64,000 nucleotides of DNA, from positions 62,001 to 126,000 of the forward strand of contig NZ_JPEO01000001.1 in assembly GCF_000753795.1 (NCBI RefSeq). Direction: 5' to 3'. The notes below the pieces were generated by a model. It worked only from the letters and a program-made list of their open reading frames with translations. It was not told where the DNA came from and made no database searches. This DNA is from Shewanella mangrovi (GTDB lineage: Bacteria > Pseudomonadota > Gammaproteobacteria > Enterobacterales > Shewanellaceae). This document shows positions 45,004 to 53,863 of the stretch, piece after piece (the first letter of the stretch is position 1; every line of letters starts with the position of its first letter). Made by a program: the position numbers and the translations under genes.

Positions 45004-45978
45004 ATGAAGCATACCTCTATTGCTGCTCAGCCCTCGTTTGTCATTTTACCGCCACAGCATGATGCACCCACAGTGCTGGCGTTTCTGTGTGAGCGGTTCG
45101 CACAAATCGGTGCCGAGGTTTGGCAAGCACGCGTGCGTGATGGCAAAGTGCATTGGCAGAATGGGGAGTTGATTAATGACACGACGCCCTATCGTGCTGG
45201 CGCACGGGTGTATTACTACCGTGAAGTGACTGCCGAACCTCAGATCCCTTTTCAGGAACAGATCCTGCAGCAGAATGCGCATTGCTTGCTGGTGTTTAAA
45301 CCGCACTTTTTACCTGTGACGCCCGGCGGACAATACGTCAACGAATGTTTAGTGAATCGTTTGCGCCAGCGTTGCGGCATCGACACAATTATCCCAGCTC
45401 ATCGTCTAGATCGTGATACTGCGGGCGTGATGCTGATGGCGGTCGCGGTGGAGAGTCGCGATGCATATCATGGGCTGTTTCGTGCTGGAACAATTAACAA
45501 AACCTATCAGGCTATTGCCAAGTTGACTCCCGAGTTAGCAGCGCAATACGCGGATGGCGAGTTAAGCCCTCCACGCTTTTGGACGGTGCGCAATCGCATT
45601 GACGTTGGCAACCCCAGCTTTACCATGCAGTGCGTAACCGGTGAAGCCAATAGTCACTCGGAGATCTGCTTATTGGCGGTCAAAGCGGGATATGGCTTAT
45701 TTGCGTTACGGCCTGTGACCGGCAAAACCCATCAGTTACGAGTGCATATGCAGTCTCTGGGAATGCCGCTGCTGAATGACCGCTTTTATCCGCAATTACA
45801 ACCTAAACAAGCTGACGATTTCACTAAGCCGTTGAAGCTGGTGGCTTGCCGACTGCAATTTACCGATCCGTTTACGCAATTGCCGTGTGATATTCGTGTT
45901 GCCGGTTTTGAAGCCGAGTTTGATATGCCGCCATTGTGTCGTTCGCCTTGGGCAGACGCGCCTATTAATCTTGGTTAA
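45004..45978 (+). CDS. RluA-family RNA pseudouridine synthase
   Basis: A 324-residue enzyme that isomerises uridine to pseudouridine in rRNA or tRNA. The catalytic motif HRLDRDTAGVML contains the essential Asp. The second motif GKTHQLRVHMQSLGMPLLND is also present, and LLVFKPHFLPVTPGG is the usual N-terminal strand of the catalytic domain. It resembles RluA/TruC-type proteins. The target nucleotide cannot be told from sequence. ATG 45004 is preferred over an upstream TTG at 44989. It is followed 78 bp later by the isochorismatase-family gene on the same strand. Confidence 0.9.
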   Translation: MKHTSIAAQPSFVILPPQHDAPTVLAFLCERFAQIGAEVWQARVRDGKVHWQNGELINDTTPYRAGARVYYYREVTAEPQIPFQEQILQQNAHCLLVFKPHFLPVTPGGQYVNECLVNRLRQRCGIDTIIPAHRLDRDTAGVMLMAVAVESRDAYHGLFRAGTINKTYQAIAKLTPELAAQYADGELSPPRFWTVRNRIDVGNPSFTMQCVTGEANSHSEICLLAVKAGYGLFALRPVTGKTHQLRVHMQSLGMPLLNDRFYPQLQPKQADDFTKPLKLVACRLQFTDPFTQLPCDIRVAGFEAEFDMPPLCRSPWADAPINLG

Positions 45979-46056
45979 TGTTGATAGCCGCACACCTTCG
46001 CTCTGCGGTATAACGACAGCATATTTTGCATCACTACAACAGCAAGGTGGTTATCA

Positions 46057-46611
46057 ATGGCGATCAGTCAATTAGATCCAAAAACCGCGTTAATTGTTAT
46101 CGACCTCCAATACGGTATTGTGCGCTTACCCTCGTGTACTCCCACTGAGTCCGTCATCGCTAACGCAGTGCGCTTAATTGAGGCATTTCGCGCGCAGCAG
46201 TTGCCTGTCGTGTTGGTCAATGTTGCCGGGAGTGCCCCCGGACGCGTCGAGCAAAGCCTTGGCGGCGGTGCCGTGCCGGATGATTGGGCCACCTTGGTGC
46301 CAGAACTGAATGCGCAGCCGAGTGACATCTTGATCACCAAACGTCATTGGGGCGCACTGATTAATACCGAACTGCATCAGCAACTGCAGGCGCTGGCAGT
46401 GACCCAAGTGGTGGTGGTCGGGATAGCGGCAACGATCGGAGTTGAGTCGACTGCCCGACAAGCCTATGAACTGGGGTATAACGTTACTTTGGTACTGGAT
46501 GCGATGACAGATCGTAGTCGAGAAGCATTTGATAATTCGGCAACGCGTATCTTTCCCAAGTTAGGGGAAACTGGCAGCACAGCTGAGCTGCTGGCATTGC
46601 TCGGTGCTTAA
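46057..46611 (+). CDS. Isochorismatase-family hydrolase without nucleophilic Cys
   Basis: A 184-residue Rossmann-like cysteine-hydrolase-superfamily protein. The Asp of the triad is in VIDLQ (D16) and the Lys is in TKRHWGA. At the position of the nucleophilic Cys of nicotinamidases the protein reads GIAATIGVESTA, with Gly. Genuine isochorismatases (EntB, PhzD type) also have Gly there, so vinyl-ether hydrolysis or another Cys-independent reaction is more likely than amide hydrolysis. No siderophore or phenazine genes are nearby. The substrate is unknown. Confidence 0.85.
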   Translation: MAISQLDPKTALIVIDLQYGIVRLPSCTPTESVIANAVRLIEAFRAQQLPVVLVNVAGSAPGRVEQSLGGGAVPDDWATLVPELNAQPSDILITKRHWGALINTELHQQLQALAVTQVVVVGIAATIGVESTARQAYELGYNVTLVLDAMTDRSREAFDNSATRIFPKLGETGSTAELLALLGA

Positions 46612-46663
46612 TAGCGTCATAGAAGTCGTATTATTCAGCGGCAGAAATCTGGGTGTATTTGAC

Positions 46664-46890
46664 TCATTCCGCCATGGTATGCACCCCGAGTTTCCTCATC
46701 GCATTAGCGCGATGAACTTCGATGGTACGCAGTGATAAACAAAAGCTCTCTGACATCTGCTTGTTGGTGCTGCCATCAAAGCAGTGCCACGACTTGTCTT
46801 TCCCGCTGTGACAAGCTGCTAAAGCGTGCCAGCAGTTGCTGCTGCTCCTAAGTGCGAGATGTGGTGTTAGAGCAACACGGCCTGTTGCCA
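46664..46890 (-). pseudogene. Remnant of a FixJ/NarL-type (LuxR HTH) response regulator
   Basis: The minus strand encodes a typical LuxR-type DNA-binding end: STNKQMSESFCLSLRTIEVHRAN followed by MRKLGVHTMAE and a stop. The helix that should precede it (ARFSSLSQRERQVVALL) is in a different frame, joined by an extra T at a CTTTGAT tract. Further upstream that frame meets a TAG in the linker (just before EQQQLLARF). No receiver domain is left. It is therefore a C-terminal fragment broken by a frameshift and a stop. It lies just downstream of the MOT1 transporter gene. Confidence 0.75.
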
Positions 46891-46933
46891 TTGCAAAATC
46901 GCCAGTCCCAACGAGGTTGCCACGTCAGTTTGT

Positions 46934-46963
46934 GGTTGCCCTATTTACCGAAGCAGGGCAACC
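46934..46963 (-). terminator. Hairpin after the MOT1-type transporter gene
   Basis: A 9-bp perfect stem (GGTTGCCCT/AGGGCAACC) with a 12-nt loop, 27 bp past the stop codon on the minus strand. It lacks a T-run, so termination is uncertain. Confidence 0.45.
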
Positions 46964-46989
46964 CGCAATAAGCTGTTCGTGGTAGGTGA

Positions 46990-48132
46990 CTAGCGCATGG
47001 TTTCAATGATGTGCCAGCGTCTGCGAGCAAATTCCACGGCTAAGCCGGCTAACAATCCAGCGGCAGCGTTGAATGCCAAGCTGAATACCGCAGTAACGGC
47101 AATCACTAGCATACAGAACGGACGACCATCCAACAGGCGTTTTGACCACGCTAATTGCAGCCCCGCAGTTGACAGCAGGCTGCCCAGAATCGCCATCGGG
47201 ATCAGACTTAGTAGCCATGCGACAGTTTCGCCCCAGCACAGCGCTATCATCAGACAAAAGCCACCAAAAATCAGCGGTGCCCACATACGGCGCGCGCCAA
47301 AGTGATATTGCACCGCAAGACCACCGGCACCATGACACATGGAGATGGAGCCAAGTGGCGCCAGCAGCAAATTGGCAAAGCCCGCACTGGTGGCAAAGGC
47401 TTTAGAGGTAAACTTGGCCGCATCTTCCGGGAATTTTTCCCGCGCCATTAACGACGAGGCGATAACGGCGTTGGTTAAGGTCATGGCTAACTGTGGCAGC
47501 ACTAATAAGGTCAGGGCACTTTGCCAATCGCTCATCGCAGGCCAGCCCAAATGCCAAGGCGTGTTGTTAAACTGGAACTCGGCATCGCTGGGGCCAAGGT
47601 GATATTGCCAGAGCATGCCTAAGACAATCACCAGCGGCATGGAGAGATAACGCAAAGGTAAAAAGCGTGCTAAAAAGATGATGGCAAAAGCACCAAACCC
47701 AACGAGGGGAGATAGCGACATCATCTTTGCTCCCATCCACAATAATTGCAGACCGATGGCAAATTGAATACCGATAGAGATGGCCTGTGATATCTGCTTG
47801 GCCAGCCATTCAATGGCGCCGCTGTAGGCAAGCGCCAGCAAAATAAGTCCCATCAGCATAGCACTGGCTTGCATCATGCCGGGGCTCAGCCCTTGCGCGA
47901 TCACTAAGGCTGAAATCACTTTCATGGGTTGAACGGGGATCGGGCGGCGGTAGAAGAATGCAACTGCGATGCACAAAATACCAAAACCGAGAAAAATGCC
48001 CTGGGGAGAAAATTGGTTAAGCGCGATAAGTCCGAGTACTAGCGGTAAAAAAGTACCCAAATCCGCAAAGGCGCCAGTCAGCTCTCCTAAAAAACGATTG
48101 GCAGAATCTGCGTTACTTGAGTTTGGGGTCAT
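46990..48132 (-). CDS. MOT1-type sulfate/molybdate transporter-like permease
   Basis: A 380-residue integral membrane protein with about 10-12 helices. The N-terminal ELTGAFADLGTFLPLVLGLI and the RRPIPVQPMKVISALVIAQGL segment are hallmarks of the MOT1 (molybdate transporter 1) group. GSISMCHGAGGLAVQYHFGARR matches its second conserved motif. It has no STAS domain, unlike the SulP protein at 13128. Its substrate is probably molybdate or a related oxyanion, which would suit respiratory molybdoenzymes; this is a family-level inference. It ends near the decayed regulator fragment. Confidence 0.85.
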   Translation of the reverse strand: MTPNSSNADSANRFLGELTGAFADLGTFLPLVLGLIALNQFSPQGIFLGFGILCIAVAFFYRRPIPVQPMKVISALVIAQGLSPGMMQASAMLMGLILLALAYSGAIEWLAKQISQAISIGIQFAIGLQLLWMGAKMMSLSPLVGFGAFAIIFLARFLPLRYLSMPLVIVLGMLWQYHLGPSDAEFQFNNTPWHLGWPAMSDWQSALTLLVLPQLAMTLTNAVIASSLMAREKFPEDAAKFTSKAFATSAGFANLLLAPLGSISMCHGAGGLAVQYHFGARRMWAPLIFGGFCLMIALCWGETVAWLLSLIPMAILGSLLSTAGLQLAWSKRLLDGRPFCMLVIAVTAVFSLAFNAAAGLLAGLAVEFARRRWHIIETMR

Positions 48133-48291
48133 AAAGGTTGCCGTTGAAAAAAGTATTTCGACATTGGCAAGTATAGTGCCAATTTTGGCTATGGGTGTTT
48201 TCGCTAAAATACCTAATTGGTAATAATTATCCCCTCTTTTTATGGGTGATTAGGACATATTGATAAATCAGTAGGACGGATTGTCTTGCTT

Positions 48292-48325
48292 AAAAGGCCA
48301 GCCTGAGAAACATCATCAGGCTGGC
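48292..48325 (-). terminator. Terminator of the otr operon
   Basis: A 10-bp perfect stem (GCCAGCCTGA/TCAGGCTGGC) with a 9-nt loop. CTTTTAAG follows on the minus strand, about 40 bp past the otr stop. Confidence 0.75.
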
Positions 48326-48362
48326 AAGCAGGGTGGAGTGAGAATAGGTGAGAGCCCTATTA

Positions 48363-49748
48363 CTATTTTGCGTGGCGTGCGCCGGTTTTCACTTTCATTG
48401 GGTCGCCATCGTAACCGAGGGCTTTCCAATCTAAGCGACCGTTAGCTGAGTGACATTCATTGCATTTCAGCGCGTTCTCTTTTGGTGACACCATATGGTT
48501 GATACGCCACCACATTTCGGTTGGGGCAAAGTCATATTCGCCACTGTAGGTCGCGCCCGCTGCTTTCATGGATTCGCTGGCTTCCATACCTAAACGGATA
48601 GCTTTGTCCCAATCAAAATCTGACCAATAGCCACCTTTACCGTAGGTTTTTGGATTGAGGAAGATGTGATTCTTCTTATCGTAAACCTGTTTGCCAGTAT
48701 GGACTTTGAACGGGTAGATACGCGCTTTGGCATCGCCGATATCGCCAAGAGGATAGGCCAGTTTGGTGACTTTGCTTGGGTCCATTTTATCACCAGGCAT
48801 GTAAGCGTTGGCATGGCCGTTGTACCAAGCGTAACTTGGTTTGACCATCTTGCCCCAAGTAAAGCTACCTTTCTTCTTCAGATAAGTATGACGGCCAAAT
48901 TCATCTTCAGACTCTGGCAGATCTTTACCTGCGGTTGACCAATCCCATGTCAGTTTGGTGGCTTCTTCACGGGCGAAGAATGGAATATGACAGGTTTGGC
49001 ATGCCACGGTTTCAACGTGTGCATTCAAGCGCTTATTGGCGTGCGGCGCTTTGTCATGGCAGTTTTCACAACCAATATGATCGTCACCGCCTGGTGATAC
49101 GCCCATTGCATTACCGCTGATTTGATGCTCTGTGGTTTGGTGACAATCCTGACATTGGAAGTCGTTGCCATCGGCATTCATGTGCACATCAAGTTCGCGG
49201 TTCGGGTACGCCATCGATGAGTCTAGGTCACCGTGTTTCACGGCATCACCGCCACCACCATAGAAGTGACAGCTACCACAGTTATCACGCACCGGTTTAC
49301 CGACATTTTGAGCAATGCGAGTGAGGTCGATATTACCCATCGCTTCACCGGCGACAGTTTTAACATAGCTGCCGGTGGTATCGTGGCAGACTAGACAATC
49401 GACTTTAGTTTCATCTTTAAAATCAAAGGTATTATCTTTCCAACCATAGCCTGCATGGCACACAGTACAGCGTGGTTCGTTACCAGAAATCGATACACAG
49501 AAGTTGTTGATCGCGTTCTTCTTACCGCGTTTTACCGTGCGATCCGGCAGTTTCTGTTCCAGCTCCCAAGTCCAGTGTGAGCTGGTCATAAAGTCGGTTG
49601 CTTCTTTTTCATGGCAGGCTAAACAGGCTTTGGTCACCGCTGGACCATCAGCAAACGGGCCTTGCAACACCTCTTTATGGGGGGGCGCTGCCGCAAAACT
49701 GCTGCTAGCTGCGAGCGCCAGTAGTAACAGTAAATGTTGTTTCATCAT
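48363..49748 (-). CDS. otr: Octaheme tetrathionate reductase
   Basis: A periplasmic c-type multihaem reductase of 461 residues with a signal peptide (about 1-21). There are eight CxxCH haem sites at residues 42, 94, 118, 157, 199, 227, 250 and 429. The wide gap before the last site and the overall sequence match Shewanella octaheme tetrathionate reductase, which reduces tetrathionate, nitrite or hydroxylamine in vitro. In that enzyme the active-site haem has a Lys ligand; K151 (GKPVRDNCG) is a candidate. It is the last gene of a three-gene operon after a DUF3373 protein and a monohaem cytochrome c. Confidence 0.93.
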   Translation of the reverse strand: MMKQHLLLLLALAASSSFAAAPPHKEVLQGPFADGPAVTKACLACHEKEATDFMTSSHWTWELEQKLPDRTVKRGKKNAINNFCVSISGNEPRCTVCHAGYGWKDNTFDFKDETKVDCLVCHDTTGSYVKTVAGEAMGNIDLTRIAQNVGKPVRDNCGSCHFYGGGGDAVKHGDLDSSMAYPNRELDVHMNADGNDFQCQDCHQTTEHQISGNAMGVSPGGDDHIGCENCHDKAPHANKRLNAHVETVACQTCHIPFFAREEATKLTWDWSTAGKDLPESEDEFGRHTYLKKKGSFTWGKMVKPSYAWYNGHANAYMPGDKMDPSKVTKLAYPLGDIGDAKARIYPFKVHTGKQVYDKKNHIFLNPKTYGKGGYWSDFDWDKAIRLGMEASESMKAAGATYSGEYDFAPTEMWWRINHMVSPKENALKCNECHSANGRLDWKALGYDGDPMKVKTGARHAK

Positions 49749-49781
49749 ATAGCTCCCGCCTCGGCGAACCGAGGCTCGTTA

Positions 49782-51509
49782 TTAGAAGTTCACGGTCAAA
49801 GAGGCGTTGATGTCGTAAGCCTTATCAACAACAGGTAACAGTGAGTAAGCGCGTCCAGCCACAACATCGCTGACTTTCTGAGGCGCGCCAACTGGCGTAC
49901 CGCTGCCGGTGTATTGGTAGTCGTAATACAGGCCTGCCAACTTGATGAACATCTTCGGATTCACATCAAAGATGTAGTAGCCTTCGACAACATGACCGCG
50001 CGTCGCCAGCTTGCTGCCGATAGGGTCGTCTTGCGCTTGAGTGAATGGAGTCCAGTATTTGGAGCCATAGTTGTATTCCAGACCGACTTTGCCGTAAGGC
50101 GCTGGGATCTGCATACCCACATAGACACCGTAGCCGTTGTGAGTGCTGTCATCGTCAGCGACTGCTGGACTCATGATGATCTCAGTGCCGTCGGCGTTGA
50201 GTTCGGCGGTGAACACAGCGTCAGACAACATGCCACCAAACATGCCAGCGTTGCCGTTGCCATTGGCTTGGGTCCAACCGAATGAGGCGAAGAACTTCTG
50301 ATCTTCATCTGACTCGTAGGCGTAACCGATACCGCCTAAGTACATGTCACCAATTACACCGCTTGGCTGGACGCGGGTGACAAAGTTAAAGCTGTCGAAC
50401 TTTTGCAGATCTTGGTACATGGTCGGCGCAAAAATGGCCGCCAATTGGTTCGGAAACGCCATCGTGCCTTTAAAGCCATCGTTAATGTCTTTGGCACCAA
50501 ACAGCGTCAGTTGCAGGAAGTGGTTGCCGTCATTAATCACGTCTATGTTAAAGCCACCTAAGTGGGTGTCTTTGGTGACGGTATCGCCAAATAGCTCGCC
50601 GTTACCCCATTGTGATTCAAAGCCTTGACCGTAACAGAAGCGTACCACCATGCCGTCAACACCAATCACTTCACCCAGCTTGTAACCTAAGGTTAAGCCG
50701 TCAAAGTTGAAGTTAACTAAATGGCCAGATGGAGTACCGCCTCGTAGTTCGTTTTCACGATATTGGCTAGGAGGGCCGTAGGTCGATGGGCGACGACCAA
50801 TCGACAGATAGAATGGTGAGCCACCAATGTCGCGCCAGTCAAAATAGGCGCGTTCTACCCGCAGCCAATCGCCTGAAGTGTTACCGGAATCTGTGCCGTC
50901 CATTGTGAATGAACGCCAAGAGTCAAACACCTGCACGCCAGTGCTATCACCCCAGTTTTTGTACATACTGAGACGACCTGCAAAGTCGACGTTATCCCAG
51001 ACTTTGGCTTTCAGGTTAAGACGCAAACGGGTGGTATACAGCAGGTCATTGTCGATATCCTGTTGACTGAACGGCGCCAGCACGTACGGCATTACCCCTT
51101 GTAACATGCCACTTTGAAACGCTGCTGCTAGATCTGGGTTAGCGGCCATCATTTTGCCAATGGGTGAATCAGCATCCATCGGATTGCCATATTCACCAGC
51201 CATGGCGCGCATACCAAAATCACTGAAATTCACCCCAATGGCAGGATTCCAAGTCACATTTTGATAATGAAGTGAGTGAGATTTGACCCGAAAATCACCG
51301 GTTATTGTCAGGCGGTCGGTTGCCGAGTGGCGTTCGTTTTTGGCCACGCGGCTGTTCAGATCTTCGAGTTCTTCGGTAATATCGGCGAGCTGCTTTTTCA
51401 GCTCAGCAATTTTGGCAGAGTCCTGTTGATCGGCGGCATAAACAGCAGGGGCGCTCATCACAGACAATCCCAAAGCTTGTGCTACAACAATCGCGACAAG
51501 AGTGCGCAT
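49782..51509 (-). CDS. DUF3373-family outer-membrane protein of the otr operon
   Basis: A 575-residue exported protein. A signal peptide (about 1-25) is followed by a short coiled coil (KIAELKKQLADITEELEDLNSRV). The rest is rich in aromatic residues and Gly in alternating strands, ending in Phe (DINASLTVNF), which suggests a beta-barrel. This fits DUF3373, a porin-like family encoded next to multihaem cytochromes. It lies 33 bp upstream of otr on the same strand. It could anchor or admit substrate for the octahaem enzyme; that is inferred from linkage. A GACCG/CGGTC hairpin sits right before its ribosome site. Confidence 0.85.
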   Translation of the reverse strand: MRTLVAIVVAQALGLSVMSAPAVYAADQQDSAKIAELKKQLADITEELEDLNSRVAKNERHSATDRLTITGDFRVKSHSLHYQNVTWNPAIGVNFSDFGMRAMAGEYGNPMDADSPIGKMMAANPDLAAAFQSGMLQGVMPYVLAPFSQQDIDNDLLYTTRLRLNLKAKVWDNVDFAGRLSMYKNWGDSTGVQVFDSWRSFTMDGTDSGNTSGDWLRVERAYFDWRDIGGSPFYLSIGRRPSTYGPPSQYRENELRGGTPSGHLVNFNFDGLTLGYKLGEVIGVDGMVVRFCYGQGFESQWGNGELFGDTVTKDTHLGGFNIDVINDGNHFLQLTLFGAKDINDGFKGTMAFPNQLAAIFAPTMYQDLQKFDSFNFVTRVQPSGVIGDMYLGGIGYAYESDEDQKFFASFGWTQANGNGNAGMFGGMLSDAVFTAELNADGTEIIMSPAVADDDSTHNGYGVYVGMQIPAPYGKVGLEYNYGSKYWTPFTQAQDDPIGSKLATRGHVVEGYYIFDVNPKMFIKLAGLYYDYQYTGSGTPVGAPQKVSDVVAGRAYSLLPVVDKAYDINASLTVNF

Positions 51510-51631
51510 AGTGTTCTCTCCTGACCGGCTTGGCGGTCTTTTTCAGGCAGCAAGAGTCCCTGAGGTCTGGCCCCATAATGGTTACTGCCTGTGGCTAAAT
51601 TTGTTTAGGTGACGACGGGTCGAGGTTTGGC

Positions 51632-51958
51632 TTAACCACAAGTTTGTGGCTGGGCTGAGTCCACGGCATGGTCATAAAGGAACTGCTGAATATCCTTGCG
51701 GTCTTGTTCTGAGAGCTTTTCAAACACTTCAGGCTTAGCCTTGTGTTGGTTTTTCTCAAAGAAACGATCCCACTGCGCCATGGTTTTCGTCATCGGGGTC
51801 AGTTCACCGGCGGCGTCACCTTTGCTGTGGCAAACCTTGCACTCTTTCTTGTAGAGATGTTTACCTTTCTTAGGATTTCCACCCTCTGCTGCACTTGCGC
51901 CTACCGCAAAAACAGCTGCCAGCAATACAACACCAAGCTGGAGTTTAGTTTTCATCAT
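51632..51958 (-). CDS. Small monohaem cytochrome c of the otr operon
   Basis: A periplasmic cytochrome of 108 residues with a signal peptide (about 1-23). It has a single haem site CKVCH and a likely distal Met in LTPMTKTM. The fold is class I-like with GKHLYKKEC before the haem and a C-terminal helix (EQDRKDIQQFLYDHA). It is the first gene of the otr operon, 122 bp before the DUF3373 gene, and probably passes electrons from the quinol-oxidising membrane pool to the octahaem enzyme. A GAGGAA ribosome site precedes the tandem ATGs. Confidence 0.9.
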   Translation of the reverse strand: MMKTKLQLGVVLLAAVFAVGASAAEGGNPKKGKHLYKKECKVCHSKGDAAGELTPMTKTMAQWDRFFEKNQHKAKPEVFEKLSEQDRKDIQQFLYDHAVDSAQPQTCG

Positions 51959-52544
51959 CAGTTCCTCACATTGCGTTTTTTCTAATGTCCATTTCTGTTA
52001 CGAAATGAATTGTTGTTTTCTTAACGGTTAACAATTTAGCAAAGCAATTAACCTGAAGATTTGAGGCGGATCACTTCCATGAAATTTTTCTAATTGATAA
52101 AAATTTCATTGAAAAAAAACTAATTGATAAGAATTCGATGAATTAAATAGATATTAAAAATCATGTGGTTGAAATAATATTCATATTTCTTGATAAATAA
52201 ATATACACAGTATTAAACCTTATTTTTGAGAGTGACCGAGTTAACATTTGTGAAATTAAGGTAATTATTTAGGGGGATGCCTGAAATAAATAAGCGACTA
52301 ATTAAATACTAAATAAAATGTTATTTCGTTCACATTTAAGTCGATATTGTGAAATAGCCTAGTGTGTTGGATCACACTCATTTCAGCATTGTGATTTACC
52401 ACAATACCCATAATTTTTTAGTGGATTAACAATACGCTCGATAACAACTGTTAGGTCGCCTTTTGTCGGAGGCGGGCTTGGTCGCGTTAGCGCTGCGTTG
52501 GGTTAAGGGGGGAGAGCTAAAGAGTGTCGATTTGGGCTTTTTCA
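51959..52544. other. AT-rich regulatory region upstream of the otr operon
   Basis: About 585 bp without a gene, between two minus-strand genes. It holds two copies of CTAATTGATAA (52090-52100 and 52120-52130) exactly 30 bp apart, and an inverted pair TTGTG-N6-CACAA near 52391-52406. An anaerobic regulator (FNR/EtrA or CRP) would be expected for this operon, but no complete TTGAT-N4-ATCAA or TGTGA-N6-TCACA site was found. Confidence 0.4.
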
Positions 52545-53279
52545 TCACCAAGACAGGCAGGATTTTATCGTCAATACCAGCACATTAATGCTGCACAAGG
52601 CGAGGGTAAATTGGCGAGTGCGGCGTTTATCAATATAGGGCACGATAAAGTTAGATAGCCAAAAGCCTAGAAATACCGCAGGTACCAGCACCAAAGCTAA
52701 CAGCAGATGATGCCAATGGAGCTTGCCCACACACAGCAAAATCACCAGACTTATCAAACTGCTGAGTGCAAAAAAGGCGGAAAGTGCCGCGCGGAATTTG
52801 CCTGCGTCGCGACCGGTTAGCAGCAAGGCCATTGGTGGCCCTCCAATGCCAGCGATGGTGCCGAAAATGCCGGAAAAGATGCCTGCAATAAACATCGTCA
52901 GTCGGTTCACGACAATGCTGTAATGCTTCATGTTGAGTAACACAGCAATAGCGACAATGGCGGCGATGGTGAGTCCCAATACTGGTTGCGGCGCTAAGAG
53001 TAATAATGTTGCGCCAATCAAACCACCGGGAATGCGCCCCGCTAGGCCCCACTGCAAGCCATTAAACTCTAAGTGGTTGCGTTCACGTAGCAGGGTGAGC
53101 AGTGAGATAGTAAACCCCATCAGAATAATTGGCGCAGGTACCAGTTCAGGGTCAACAATATAGAGCAGCGGTGCAGAGACTACCGCCAGACCAAAGCCGA
53201 TTAAGCTTTGCACGATAGCACCAACAAATATAATCAGTGAGGCGAGTAGCAGTGTAGAAGGGTCGATAAGTGACTGCAT
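52545..53279 (-). CDS. TauE/SafE-family sulfite/organosulfonate exporter-like protein
   Basis: A 244-residue membrane protein with about eight helices and the two TauE/SafE repeats. These are VGAIVQSLIGFGLAVVSAPLLYIVDPELVPAPI in the first half and the IFSGIFGTIAGIGGPPMALLL motif in the second. Family members export sulfite, sulfoacetate or similar sulfur anions. It lies 56 bp downstream of metJ on the same strand, so co-transcription with the methionine repressor is possible. The sulfur context (metJ, otr) supports a sulfur-compound substrate but does not prove it. Confidence 0.88.
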   Translation of the reverse strand: MQSLIDPSTLLLASLIIFVGAIVQSLIGFGLAVVSAPLLYIVDPELVPAPIILMGFTISLLTLLRERNHLEFNGLQWGLAGRIPGGLIGATLLLLAPQPVLGLTIAAIVAIAVLLNMKHYSIVVNRLTMFIAGIFSGIFGTIAGIGGPPMALLLTGRDAGKFRAALSAFFALSSLISLVILLCVGKLHWHHLLLALVLVPAVFLGFWLSNFIVPYIDKRRTRQFTLALCSINVLVLTIKSCLSW

Positions 53280-53335
53280 GATAGTGATTAAGTATTGAAG
53301 CGGGAGTTAGCCGCTTCACTTATTGACGGCAGCAC

Positions 53336-53650
53336 TTATTCTAAGTCTTCCCATTCAATGCCCATTTCGTCCATCAGGCGTTTGGCATCGGCGGGAATGC
53401 TGTCAGGCTGCTCTTTACATAGATCTTCATCATTGGGTAAAGGTTGGCCTGTGTAAGCATGCAGGAAAGCTTCACACAATAATTCGCTATTGGTGGCGTG
53501 ACGCAAGTTATTTACTTGGCGGCGAGTACGCTCATCGGTCAGAATTTTCAGCACTTTGAGCGGGATCGACACAGTAATTTTTTTAACTTGTTCGTTTTTC
53601 TTGCCGTGCTCAGCGTATGGGCTGATGTATTCTCCGTTCCATTCAGTCAT
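53336..53650 (-). CDS. metJ: Methionine repressor MetJ
   Basis: A 104-residue ribbon-helix-helix repressor using S-adenosylmethionine as corepressor. The [40 protein letters not shown] segment contains the DNA-contacting beta strand (KKITVSIP) and the SAM-contacting helices, close to E. coli MetJ. It is divergent from metBL across Met-box arrays, so it is autoregulated and controls metB, metL and metF here. Confidence 0.97.
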   Translation of the reverse strand: MTEWNGEYISPYAEHGKKNEQVKKITVSIPLKVLKILTDERTRRQVNNLRHATNSELLCEAFLHAYTGQPLPNDEDLCKEQPDSIPADAKRLMDEMGIEWEDLE

Positions 53651-53743
53651 CGTTGCACCTGCTATATCTTAAATTCGCCGCCGATTTTAACCCCTAACCA
53701 GTGACAGTCAAATCTCGGTAGGCAAAAACTGTGTTGGATAGAT

Positions 53744-53838
53744 AGAATTCTATACTTTTAGATGTCTAAACGTCTATATGCCTATTGACGATAGTGAGCA
53801 GCTTGGTAGAATTTAGACGTCCAGACATCTATAGGTGT
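53744..53838. promoter_or_regulatory. Two Met-box arrays in the metJ-metB intergenic region
   Basis: 8-mers resembling the MetJ box AGACGTCT lie in register. Array 1 spans 53744-53783 (AGAATTCT, ATACTTTT, AGATGTCT, AAACGTCT, ATATGCCT). Array 2 spans 53815-53838 (AGACGTCC, AGACATCT, ATAGGTGT). The first lies nearer metJ and the second ends 25 bp before metB, so each may control one of the divergent promoters. Confidence 0.9.
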
Positions 53839-53863
53839 TACATCGTATGCAGAGGAGTCGAAA

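Noticed and set aside
52391..52406. CRP site upstream of the otr operon
   Set aside because: The half-sites are TTGTG-N6-CACAA, two bases too close for the CRP consensus.
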